Positions 25,353 through 33,034 of a stretch of DNA of 64,000 nt are shown piece by piece. This DNA comes from CAIWHR01 sp963724975 (GTDB lineage Bacteria > Pseudomonadota > Gammaproteobacteria > Burkholderiales > Casimicrobiaceae): the NCBI GenBank assembly GCA_963724975.1, contig CAVRXB010000001.1:310001-374000 (forward strand). Reading direction: 5' to 3'. The notes below the pieces were generated by a model. That model saw nothing but the letters and a program-made list of their open reading frames with translations, did no database searches and had not been told where the DNA came from. Each line of letters opens with the position of its first letter. The first letter of the stretch is position 1. The translations under genes were made by a program, and so were the position numbers.

Positions 25353-26354
25353 TCAAACGTAGACCCAGTGATGCAGCGTCGACGTCTTGCCCGGATCGGT
25401 CGCAAGATCATCGATGAATTGCGCGACCCGGGGATCCTTCCATGCGCGCTGGAAGTTGGCCCAGATGTCCGCCAGCGATTGCCGGCGCAAGTCGCCGCAG
25501 ATGAACGGCAGCGCGTTGATCAGTTTGACGAGGCCATTCGGAAGTACGATCAGCAGAGCCGCCGGGTGGTGCACCCGGTAGCGCAATTCCTCGAGCAGTC
25601 CCATTTCGTGAAAATGCACCCGCATGCGGCCGCGGTACTCTTCGGTCTTCCTGTGCAGTGTCTCGAAGAATTCGACGTATTGCTCCTCGGTCAGCGCGAG
25701 CTTGTGCCATGCCTTCACCGCGTTGCCCGTGTACATCGTGCGCCCGGTGTAAAAGCTGTACGCGCCAAGCTCGTGCGCGAGGTCGATGGCGGTGCCGATC
25801 TCGTGGACGTTGAAACAGGTCGGAGAATAGTTGATTTCGATGGGCACGCCCGCGGCATGCAGGTTGCGCACACCGTCGATTGCCACGTTGAATTCGCCGC
25901 GCACGCGCATCCGGTTGAACGTGGGCCGCGTCGCGCCGTCAAGGCTTACCTGAACGGCTTTCACGCCAAGCTCCTTCAGGCGCGCGCAGTTATCCGGCGT
26001 GAGGAAATGGCCATTGGTTTCGATCTTGAGCTCGCCATCGCGCGAACAGACATATTCGACCATCTTGAAGAACAGCGGGTGGACCATCGGCTCTCCGCCC
26101 GAAAACGACAGATACGGAATCTGATGGTCCATGAATTGCTTGAGAATGTTGAAGATCTGCTCTTCGTCCAGCTCATCGCGAAACGCCTTGCCGGGGCCGC
26201 TTTCCTCGATGCAGTGAAGGCAGGCGAGATTGCACTCGTTCGTCACCTGCCAGGCGACGTAGAGCGGCGCTCCGAGATCGGACGATTCGGCCGAGATCGA
26301 TTCGGCGGCCGCCGCCGGCGGTTCGGGTGGAGAAAACGTCGCTTGTTCCGTCAC
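25353..26354 (-). CDS. Radical SAM protein with SPASM-like C-terminus (first paralogue)
   Basis: A 333-residue enzyme. After a Pro/Ala-rich N-terminal tail it has TNECNLACLHCIEESGPGKA with the CxxxCxxC motif near residue 42, LSFSGGEPMVHPLFF, and AVQVSLDGATRPTFNRMR. The C-terminal end reads LIVLPNGLVKLINALPFIC, then GDLRRQSLADIW, again with few cysteines compared with full SPASM domains. It follows the PqqD-like gene by four bases and is the best conserved of the three paralogues. Family knowledge (PqqE, MftC) suggests it acts on the precursor peptide bound to the PqqD-like protein. Confidence 0.9.
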   Translation of the reverse strand: MTEQATFSPPEPPAAAAESISAESSDLGAPLYVAWQVTNECNLACLHCIEESGPGKAFRDELDEEQIFNILKQFMDHQIPYLSFSGGEPMVHPLFFKMVEYVCSRDGELKIETNGHFLTPDNCARLKELGVKAVQVSLDGATRPTFNRMRVRGEFNVAIDGVRNLHAAGVPIEINYSPTCFNVHEIGTAIDLAHELGAYSFYTGRTMYTGNAVKAWHKLALTEEQYVEFFETLHRKTEEYRGRMRVHFHEMGLLEELRYRVHHPAALLIVLPNGLVKLINALPFICGDLRRQSLADIWANFQRAWKDPRVAQFIDDLATDPGKTSTLHHWVYV

Positions 26355-26358
26355 GGTG

Positions 26359-26610
26359 TCAATCCTGCACCAGGCCCTTTTCGCGCAGGTCGGCGACGAA
26401 GGCGCGCGCTTCGCGTTCGACGACTCCGTCGCGGTCCTCGTAGCGTTCCTTCAGGCGCGACACGATCTCGGTTTCGTCGCAGCCCGCATTGATCTCTCGA
26501 ACCACCGCGGTCGCCACGGCGTTGAGCGTAAAGACCTTCTCGGATCGCGTCTCGAATAGCACGCCGCCGAACTTCTCTTCGCGAAACTTCACATACTTTG
26601 AGAGTCGCAT
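26359..26610 (-). CDS. PqqD-like peptide chaperone (RiPP recognition element)
   Basis: An 83-residue protein, the usual size for PqqD. The pattern KYVKFREEKFGGVLFETRSE, VFTLNAVATAVVREIN and a C-terminal DGVVEREARAFVADLREKGL matches the PqqD winged-helix-like fold that binds precursor leaders and hands them to the radical SAM enzyme. It is the first gene of the operon. ATG 26610 is chosen over an upstream in-frame start because the conserved part begins here. Pairing with three radical SAM genes and a small peptide is the strongest support for a RiPP-type pathway. Confidence 0.86.
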   Translation of the reverse strand: MRLSKYVKFREEKFGGVLFETRSEKVFTLNAVATAVVREINAGCDETEIVSRLKERYEDRDGVVEREARAFVADLREKGLVQD

Positions 26611-26669
26611 GACCGTTCTTTGAAAGACTGGATGGAGATTATTGCACCGCCGCCTTGCTTGCGTCGCAA

Positions 26670-26688
26670 TTGTCCCATCCTGGGGCAA
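26670..26688. promoter_or_regulatory. Imperfect palindrome upstream of the PqqD/radical SAM operon
   Basis: TTGTCCCA-TCC-TGGGGCAA on the plus strand: eight-base arms with one mismatch and a three-base spacer, ending 60 bases before the first ATG of the operon. The TTG/CAA ends recall Crp/FNR/DNR-family sites. No other copy was noticed. Confidence 0.4.
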
Positions 26689-26901
26689 GCGCTGGAATCG
26701 CTCGTTGATCTAGAACAGAAGAAAGTCGGCATTGCCAAGTCGCTCCCCGCATGGCCACGCGACATGCGGTTCTGAGGCCAATATAAACCCGGAAATCCGT
26801 ATTGCGCAATGCGGCAGCAACAGCGCATGGCCGCTCCGCCGTCGACGCTGTCCTCTGGCGACCGGCGTAAAATCCCGTGATCCCCCACGCCGGAGAATCG
26901 C

Positions 26902-27294
26902 ATGTTCGGGCCGATCACCATTCCCTTCGGGGCAAAGATGCTGTTCAACACCGTGAAGCTCAAGCCGGGGACCGCGATGGAGGACGTCGAGCTCGCGCTG
27001 GGCGAGATGTGCAACGTCGTCAAGGATACCTACGGCGGCGACAAGGGCGGCTTCATCGCCGGCCAGGTGTTCACGTTTTCGGGTTTCGTTTCCGACGAAG
27101 GCTCGCTCTCCGCGTCGCGCGGCGCCGACAACCATGTCGCCATCGTCACATACTGGCGCTCGTACGACGAACACGAGCGCTCGCACGCCGACGAGATATT
27201 CAAGGCCAAGTTCAGCGCGCTGGCCGACATGTGCACCGAAACGAAGGAACTCGGCTACGACATGCTGTGGCAGGGTGAGCCGGAGACGGCGTAG
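26902..27294 (+). CDS. Hypothetical protein, small alpha/beta-barrel-like
   Basis: A 130-residue cytoplasmic protein starting MFGPITIPFGAKMLFNTVKL with a GGAG ribosome site seven bases upstream. Alternating strand/helix pattern and a central YWRSYDEHERSHADEIFKAK segment recall dimeric alpha/beta-barrel (Dabb/ABM-like) proteins, but no family motif is certain. It is divergent from the radical SAM operon with about 290 bases between, so a shared control region is possible. Confidence 0.65.
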   Translation: MFGPITIPFGAKMLFNTVKLKPGTAMEDVELALGEMCNVVKDTYGGDKGGFIAGQVFTFSGFVSDEGSLSASRGADNHVAIVTYWRSYDEHERSHADEIFKAKFSALADMCTETKELGYDMLWQGEPETA

Positions 27295-27353
27295 CGTTTG
27301 CACCGAATCGACAACGCCAGGACTCACACGGCTGATTCGTGCGGCGGGTCGAG

Positions 27354-27359
27354 TATAAT
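27354..27359 (+). promoter_or_regulatory. Possible -10 element before the methyltransferase gene
   Basis: A consensus TATAAT ends 12 bases before the ATG at 27372. No good -35 is seen 17 bases upstream. If used, the transcript would be nearly leaderless, which would explain the missing ribosome site. Confidence 0.35.
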
Positions 27360-27371
27360 TGCCGCGCCGCC

Positions 27372-28061
27372 ATGCGCCTGCCCGACGACCTCATTGCCGA
27401 ACGAAAGCGCATTGCGGCCCGCTACCTCACTGGCAGCGGGATAGAGATCGGCGCACTCGATGCGCCGACGCCGCTGCCGCCGGGCGCAATCGTTCGATAT
27501 GTCGATTTCCGCGCCGTCGCGGAGTTGCATCGTCAATATCCCGAACTCGATGCAAGCAGCTTCGTGCCGGTCGACGTCGTCGATGACGGGGAGCGTCTCG
27601 ACAAATTTCCCGATGCGTCCGTCGGCTTCCTGATCGCCAATCACATGCTCGAGCATTGCGAGAATCCGCTCGGGACGCTGCGCAATCATCTGCGCAAAGT
27701 GGCGCCGGGCGGATGGCTTTTTTACGCGATGCCCAACATGCGGTGCGGTTTCGACGTTGCGAGGCCGCTGACGACATTCGCCCACCTTGTCGCCGACGAA
27801 GCGGACGGCGGCAGGGCTTCGCGCCATGGCCACTTTTTCGAATGGGCGAAGCTCGTCAACAAGTTCGAAGACGACGACGCGGCGGAGGAAAATGCGCAAG
27901 CCTGCATTGCGGTCGGCTACAGCATTCACTTCCATGTGTGGGACGGGAATTCGTGGCTCGAATTCCTCTGTCGCGCCCGCGAGCACCTCGGCAATTTGTT
28001 CGAAATCCGCCATTTTGAGTTGTCCGGACCCGAGATGATTTCGGTGCTGTATCGTTCGTGA
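27372..28061 (+). CDS. SAM-dependent methyltransferase
   Basis: A 229-residue protein with a class I methyltransferase core. GIEIGALDAP at the N-terminus is motif I, and FPDASVGFLIANHMLEHCENP is the motif II/post-II region with the HxLEH signature of type 11 methyltransferases. The C-terminal half has an unusual His-rich segment (RHGHFFEW, YSIHFHVWDG). It opens a run of polysaccharide genes, so a glycan or lipid carrier substrate is plausible. ATG 27372 is preferred over an upstream in-frame start because it begins the conserved part. Confidence 0.75.
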   Translation: MRLPDDLIAERKRIAARYLTGSGIEIGALDAPTPLPPGAIVRYVDFRAVAELHRQYPELDASSFVPVDVVDDGERLDKFPDASVGFLIANHMLEHCENPLGTLRNHLRKVAPGGWLFYAMPNMRCGFDVARPLTTFAHLVADEADGGRASRHGHFFEWAKLVNKFEDDDAAEENAQACIAVGYSIHFHVWDGNSWLEFLCRAREHLGNLFEIRHFELSGPEMISVLYRS

Positions 28062-28131
28062 CCTTCATTCCCGCGTACGTCGGCAACCACCAGGACCTCG
28101 TGGCTAAGACTTCGATAGCGCGCGCGGGTCG

Positions 28132-29163
28132 CTAGGCGTCTGCGGCGCCTGGATTGACGTGGCGCTTCGGCCAATACCGGTTGAGCAGCGCCCGGTTGCG
28201 ACGGTAGAGTCTCGTTTCTACGATACCGTATGCAGAGCCCGCGACGAGCGCCGCGAGCACAACCACGACAAACGCGGCGTTGGCGTTGGTTGCCGCAAAT
28301 TGCGCGGCCGCAAGCACTCCCGTAATCACCGGAACGTGAACCAGGTACAGGGCGTATGACCAGTCACCCAGCTTGACAAATGGATTCGTAACGGACGCGT
28401 CACGACGACGCGACAGCTCCGCCGCCGCGAGCACGAGCGCGGCAAAGCCAATGGCCTGCGCTCCGAGCTGAATTTCGGCGCTGTTGGCGCTTCCCGCAGC
28501 GAAAAGCGCGACGGGAACGACACACACGAGTGGAACAAGTGGAAGCCTTGCGATGTGACCGAACCATGAATACGCGAGCACGCCGGCGATGAAAGGTAGA
28601 TTGAATGCCGAGAAGGCGATTGTGCCGAGCGAGGGCGTAAAGGACGTGGCTCGGATCGGTCCGAAGATTCGCATCGCCACAATCGAAGCAAGCCATGCCA
28701 CCATCGCCCACTCGCGCGCGTTGCGGGCAGGCACGAGCGCGACGGCGGCCAGCACCGCATAGAAAAATACCTCGTAAACAAGGCTCCACTCGACGCCCCC
28801 CAGCGGATAGTCAGCGCCCCCGACGGGCATGAGCGTCAGCGCCGGAACCAGTCCGTCAGTGAACGGGTGGCCGCCGAGCACACCCTGGACCGCGATCGCG
28901 ATTGCCGCCGCCAGCCAGAACGCGGGGTAGATGCGGATCATGCGAAGCACAAGGAAGCGGCCCGGCGTCGTAAACGTCAGCGAATGCGAGACGACGAATC
29001 CGGAGATGGCAAAGAAGAGCTCGACACCCCACGAGAAGCGAAAATCGAATGCCCGCGTCAGCGGTGTCTTCCACACGAGCTCGCCGACGTAGTAGTGACC
29101 GTGATAGAGCAGCACGCCCGCCGCAGCGAGAAAGCGCAGAATCTGGATGTAGTTGAAGCGCAC
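28132..29163 (-). CDS. Acyltransferase 3 family membrane protein (OafA-like)
   Basis: An integral membrane O-acyltransferase with about ten helices. Such enzymes acetylate or otherwise acylate surface glycans. The family N-terminus is clear: RFNYIQILRFLAAAGVLLYHG with the catalytic-type histidine, then the ISGFVVSHSL motif and RMIRIYPAFW. The GTG at 29163 begins the conserved part (343 residues). In-frame ATGs at 29223 and 29280 would add non-conserved residues and lack ribosome sites, so the start is uncertain. It is transcribed toward the methyltransferase gene and divergent from the next. Confidence 0.85.
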   Translation of the reverse strand: MRFNYIQILRFLAAAGVLLYHGHYYVGELVWKTPLTRAFDFRFSWGVELFFAISGFVVSHSLTFTTPGRFLVLRMIRIYPAFWLAAAIAIAVQGVLGGHPFTDGLVPALTLMPVGGADYPLGGVEWSLVYEVFFYAVLAAVALVPARNAREWAMVAWLASIVAMRIFGPIRATSFTPSLGTIAFSAFNLPFIAGVLAYSWFGHIARLPLVPLVCVVPVALFAAGSANSAEIQLGAQAIGFAALVLAAAELSRRRDASVTNPFVKLGDWSYALYLVHVPVITGVLAAAQFAATNANAAFVVVVLAALVAGSAYGIVETRLYRRNRALLNRYWPKRHVNPGAADA

Positions 29164-29315
29164 GGAGAGGATTGGAGACAACGAGTGGCGATGAAGGCAA
29201 GAGCAGATGCGCGAGTTTCGCATGAATCGATCGGCGCGCACCGTGCGTAAGGGGTTCGCGCCAAACTGACATTCGGCCATACTGTTGCCTGCGTTTCCAC
29301 CCACCCTGTTCGGAG

Positions 29316-30164
29316 ATGATGGCATTGCCCCGCCGCTCGCTGCTGTGGCTGTCAGTCGCCGTGCTCCTCGCCGGCATCATCTACGTTCTGTTGCGTGATG
29401 GAGCTGACGCCCGCCTCGTCCGGTTTTCGCTCTATCGCTCCACCGCGGCCCAGTTCTATCTCGATTCCGGCGCGGTGCCGGGCGCGAGCCTCGACTATGC
29501 GCACGACGTGAAGAAAGTCGTTCCGTTTGGAACACCGGGCGACATCGGTCTCGCTTGCCCGCACAGCGATCCGGAAAATCCGCCCGGCTATCGCGTATTC
29601 GCCAACGGCGTCTGGTTCCTGTCCGGCAGGCCGGATCGGCCGCCGAAAGGAGATCTCGTGCTCGGCCGAAACGGTGACCTGCCGTTTTGCGCCGATTTCG
29701 ACGGTGATGGAATTGCCGACAACGGGGTGTTTCGCGACGGCCGCTGGTACATCGCAACCAAAAAGGCGAGCGGCGAAGTCACAACCGAGTTCGGGCTCGG
29801 AACCGGCGGCGATCGCCCGGTCGTTCTCAATGTCGCCGGCGCCGGCAATGAGACCGATCGCAGGAATGTCGTGTACGGTGTTTATCGGCAGGGCACGTGG
29901 TATCTCGACCGGAATGGCGACGGCGTCGTCGATGCGACCCACACCTTCGGCGGTTCTGCACGGGACATTCCGCTGCTGCTTCCCCGCTGGTCGATGGATG
30001 CGAAGGCCGCGAATGGCTATACGCTCGCGATCTTCCGCGATGGAACCTGGTATGTGAAGCCGGATCCCGATGGGACGGCCACGCTCTCCTTCAGCTTCGG
30101 GCAGGCGGGGGACATGCCTGGATTCGTGTACGAGCGGCGGCGCAACGAACCAGTCGGCAAGTAG
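29316..30164 (+). CDS. Membrane-anchored repeat protein, FG-GAP/VCBS-like
   Basis: A 282-residue protein with an N-terminal signal anchor (SLLWLSVAVLLAGIIYVLL). The exported part shows about four imperfect repeats built on a DxDGDGxxD core and an aromatic strand, for example FCADFDGDGIADNGVFRDGRWYI (landmark near residue 125), VYRQGTWYLDRNGDGVVD and IFRDGTWYVKPDPDGT. Such repeats form beta-propeller blades with calcium sites. It lies before asnB in a glycan locus; a surface role is likely but the function is unknown. ATG 29316 or 29319. Confidence 0.65.
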   Translation: MMALPRRSLLWLSVAVLLAGIIYVLLRDGADARLVRFSLYRSTAAQFYLDSGAVPGASLDYAHDVKKVVPFGTPGDIGLACPHSDPENPPGYRVFANGVWFLSGRPDRPPKGDLVLGRNGDLPFCADFDGDGIADNGVFRDGRWYIATKKASGEVTTEFGLGTGGDRPVVLNVAGAGNETDRRNVVYGVYRQGTWYLDRNGDGVVDATHTFGGSARDIPLLLPRWSMDAKAANGYTLAIFRDGTWYVKPDPDGTATLSFSFGQAGDMPGFVYERRRNEPVGK

Positions 30165-30261
30165 CCGTTTTCCACTAACGTCGCGTCAGCAGGAACCCGC
30201 GCCGCACGGGTTAGAATGATCCTGCGGCAGCCCTGAGGTTTTCTTCCCTGCGCCACTTCCC

Positions 30262-32097
30262 ATGTGCGGCATCGCCGGCATCATTGACTCTACACAGTGC
30301 ACGGCACCGCGCGTGCTTGCCGCCATGCTGGACGCCATTCGTCATCGCGGACCGGACGAAGAGGGGATCCATGTCGAGCCCGGCGTCGCGATGGGCATGC
30401 GGCGGTTGTCCGTCATCGATCTTGCAACGGGCCAGCAACCGCTCGCGGCACGCGACGGGCAGGTGCTCGCGTTCCAGAACGGCGAGATCTACAACTATCG
30501 GGTATTGCGCGCTGATCTCGAGCGCGCGGGCGCGCGGTTCGCAACGGCGAGTGACACCGAGATCCTCGCGCAAGGTTACGACCGGTGGGGCATCGACGGC
30601 CTTCTCGCCCGTGTCGATGGCATGTTCGCGCTTGCGATTCTCGATCGCAATGCGCGTGTGCTTCACCTTGCGCGCGACCGCTTCGGCGAAAAGCCGCTCT
30701 TTTACGCGGCGCGCGACGGCCTTTTTGCCTACAGCTCGGATCTTGGTACGCTCGCCGCGCTGCCGTGGGTCGGCGCGGCGATCGATCCGCTTGCGCTACA
30801 ACGCTATCTCGCCCTCCACTATGTTCCGGGCGACGCGACAATTTATCAGCGTGTTCGTCGAGTGTTGCCTGGCGAGCGCCTCACTATTCCGCTCGACGCC
30901 CCCACTCCGTCGCGCTTCCGTTACTACGTGGCGCCACTCGGTGAGGCAACTCCGCTTGGCGATGACGATCTTGCCTCCCTTGTCGAGCACGCGGTGGCAT
31001 CGAGACTCGTCGCCGACGTTCCGGTCGGTGTGTTTCTTTCAGGCGGCCTCGACAGCTCGATCGTGGCAGCGATTGCGGCGCGACATCTTCCTGGTGTTCT
31101 CACTTTCTCGATGGGATTCGCGTCGGCCCAGCATGACGAAAGCGAGTACGCGCGCGAGCTCGCGACGGCGATTGGCAGCCGCCACCATCATTTCCGTTTC
31201 GACGAGACGAGCTTTGCGACCCTCTTGCCCCTGGTCGCCGCGGCGCTCGACGAGCCCCTCGGCGACCAGGCGCTTCTGCCCGTCTATTGGCTTTCGCGCG
31301 AGGCGCGACAGCATGCCACCGTCGTCCTCTCGGGCGAAGGCGCCGACGAAGTGTTCGCCGGCTACGGCTATTACGGCCCGTTCGCGCCGAACCCCGGCGT
31401 GCTCGCGTCAGTGAAGCGTGTGATTGGCGCACGAGATCCAACGGGAGCGATCCATCTGATCGACAACTCGCCGCCCGTCACGCCCTCGGGCTTTCCGCTC
31501 CTCACCGACACTGCGGGTCGCGCAAGGCTCCTGCCGCACGTAGCAGCAGGCACCGACGCATGGGAGACGGACCTCATCCGCTGGCTCGATGGTGCGCACG
31601 ATCCGCTGCAGCGCGCAACGGCGGCAGACCTCGCCACGTGGCTACCGGACGATCTTCTCGTCAAATACGACAGAATGGCCATGGCCGTGAGCCTCGAGGG
31701 GCGCGCGCCGTTTCTTCAACCGGATCTCGTAGCCGCGGCGCTCGCCTTGCCGCCTGCGGAGCGAATGAACGGCGGACAGAGCAAAGTCGCATTGCGCCGG
31801 GCCGCGCGGCGCTGGCTGCCGGAAAGGATTCACACGCGACGCAAGCACGGGTTCGTGCTGCCGATGCGCGCCTGGATCACTGAATGGCTCCAATCGCACG
31901 GCGGCCCGGCCGCGTATTTCGGCGCGCAAGCGATTGCCGGGATCGACATGACCGAGCTCGTGGCCGTCGTCGATGCCGACCTCGCGACCGGTGTCGCGCG
32001 CGAGCGGCTGTTGTTCGCCCTCATCATGCTGGCCGAGTGGCACGCCGCGTCGTCAGCGCGCGTCGCGGCGCTTAGGGCGCGCTACTCGGAAAAGTAA
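30262..32097 (+). CDS. asnB: Asparagine synthase (glutamine-hydrolysing)
   Basis: A 611-residue class B asparagine synthetase: an N-terminal glutaminase domain with Cys2 as nucleophile (MCGIAGIIDS) and a C-terminal ATP-pyrophosphatase domain (VFLSGGLDSSIVAAIAARH, then VLSGEGADEVFAGYGYY). It transfers ammonia from glutamine to aspartate. Paralogues of this type are frequent in O-antigen and capsule loci, where they may amidate sugar acids, and this copy lies in such a locus. ATG 30262 is fixed by the Cys2 requirement. Confidence 0.92.
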   Translation: MCGIAGIIDSTQCTAPRVLAAMLDAIRHRGPDEEGIHVEPGVAMGMRRLSVIDLATGQQPLAARDGQVLAFQNGEIYNYRVLRADLERAGARFATASDTEILAQGYDRWGIDGLLARVDGMFALAILDRNARVLHLARDRFGEKPLFYAARDGLFAYSSDLGTLAALPWVGAAIDPLALQRYLALHYVPGDATIYQRVRRVLPGERLTIPLDAPTPSRFRYYVAPLGEATPLGDDDLASLVEHAVASRLVADVPVGVFLSGGLDSSIVAAIAARHLPGVLTFSMGFASAQHDESEYARELATAIGSRHHHFRFDETSFATLLPLVAAALDEPLGDQALLPVYWLSREARQHATVVLSGEGADEVFAGYGYYGPFAPNPGVLASVKRVIGARDPTGAIHLIDNSPPVTPSGFPLLTDTAGRARLLPHVAAGTDAWETDLIRWLDGAHDPLQRATAADLATWLPDDLLVKYDRMAMAVSLEGRAPFLQPDLVAAALALPPAERMNGGQSKVALRRAARRWLPERIHTRRKHGFVLPMRAWITEWLQSHGGPAAYFGAQAIAGIDMTELVAVVDADLATGVARERLLFALIMLAEWHAASSARVAALRARYSEK

Positions 32098-32139
32098 TTT
32101 CCGGCTGCACATCACCAGCGGCAGCCAACGGAGAAGGCA

Positions 32140-32964
32140 TTAGACGACGTCGGCGAAGCCTTTGCGGGTCTTTTGGAACCACCAATAGCCCACGCAAGCA
32201 ACACCCACCGCAATAATGGTGTACACGGCTAGCGCTTGCCATTCCGGCCATTGGCCCTCGATCAACACGCTTCGCGTTTCCTCGAGCGGCAGCGTGAGCG
32301 GGTTGAGCCAAAGCCACGGACGGTATTCGGCGGGCAGGGCGCTTGCCGGATAAAGTACCGGCGACAGGAACATGAGCAGCATCGTGACCAGTCCCGTGAC
32401 CTGCGTGATGTCGCGCAAATAAACGCCGAGCGCCGCCAGAATCCACGCGACGCCGAGGATCAGCAGGACATAGGGCAGCAAAATGAGCGGCAACGCGATG
32501 GCGCTTGCCGGCAGTCCGCCGTGGACAGCAAGCAGAACCGCCACCAAAACGGCGAAGCCGATCAGCGCATGGAAAAGCGCGCTCGCCACCGCCATCAACG
32601 GCAGCAGTTCGAGCGGAAACACGACTTTCTTGACGTAGTTCGGCACTGCGGTGACGAGGCCCGGCGCGCGCGTCACAGCTTCGGCCATCAGCCCATGCAG
32701 CAAGATGCCCGGAAAGAGCAGCAACGCGTATTCGCCGTGCCCGGCCGCGGCGCCACCCCAGCGCGCCTGGAATACCGTGCCGAACACGAACGTGAACGCG
32801 GCGAGAAGGAGCAGCGGTGACGCGAGCGACCACAGAATCCCCAGTACCGATCCGCGGTAGCGGCCGGCCACGTCGCCGCGCACGAGCTCGCGGACAAGCT
32901 CATGCTGTGCGACAACGGTGCGCACGAACGACAGCGGATCGGAGGGAAAGCGGGCGGCGACCAT
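32140..32964 (-). CDS. Polysaccharide ABC exporter permease (Wzm-like)
   Basis: ABC-2 type permease, 274 residues, six helices. The N-terminal amphipathic segment HELVRELVRGDVAGRYRGSVLGILWS is typical of the O-antigen/capsule/teichoic acid exporters (landmark at residues 20-45). It moves lipid-linked glycan across the inner membrane with the ATPase encoded divergently next to it (33035). The two genes start 70 bases apart back to back, which is less usual than the tandem wzm-wzt order. Confidence 0.88.
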   Translation of the reverse strand: MVAARFPSDPLSFVRTVVAQHELVRELVRGDVAGRYRGSVLGILWSLASPLLLLAAFTFVFGTVFQARWGGAAAGHGEYALLLFPGILLHGLMAEAVTRAPGLVTAVPNYVKKVVFPLELLPLMAVASALFHALIGFAVLVAVLLAVHGGLPASAIALPLILLPYVLLILGVAWILAALGVYLRDITQVTGLVTMLLMFLSPVLYPASALPAEYRPWLWLNPLTLPLEETRSVLIEGQWPEWQALAVYTIIAVGVACVGYWWFQKTRKGFADVV

Positions 32965-33034
32965 GCGGCGCGATTATAGCCGTCGCCTCGCAATCAATGA
33001 CGGCGGTATCCCCGCCACGGTATAGTGATGGATC

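Noticed and set aside
26700..26720. A second FNR box (TTGATCTAGAAC) upstream of the PqqD-like gene
   Set aside because: Only one half-site matches; the right half does not read ATCAA.
32100..32126. Terminator between asnB and the permease gene (GGCTGC ... GCAGCC)
   Set aside because: Only a six-base stem with a long loop and no T tract.
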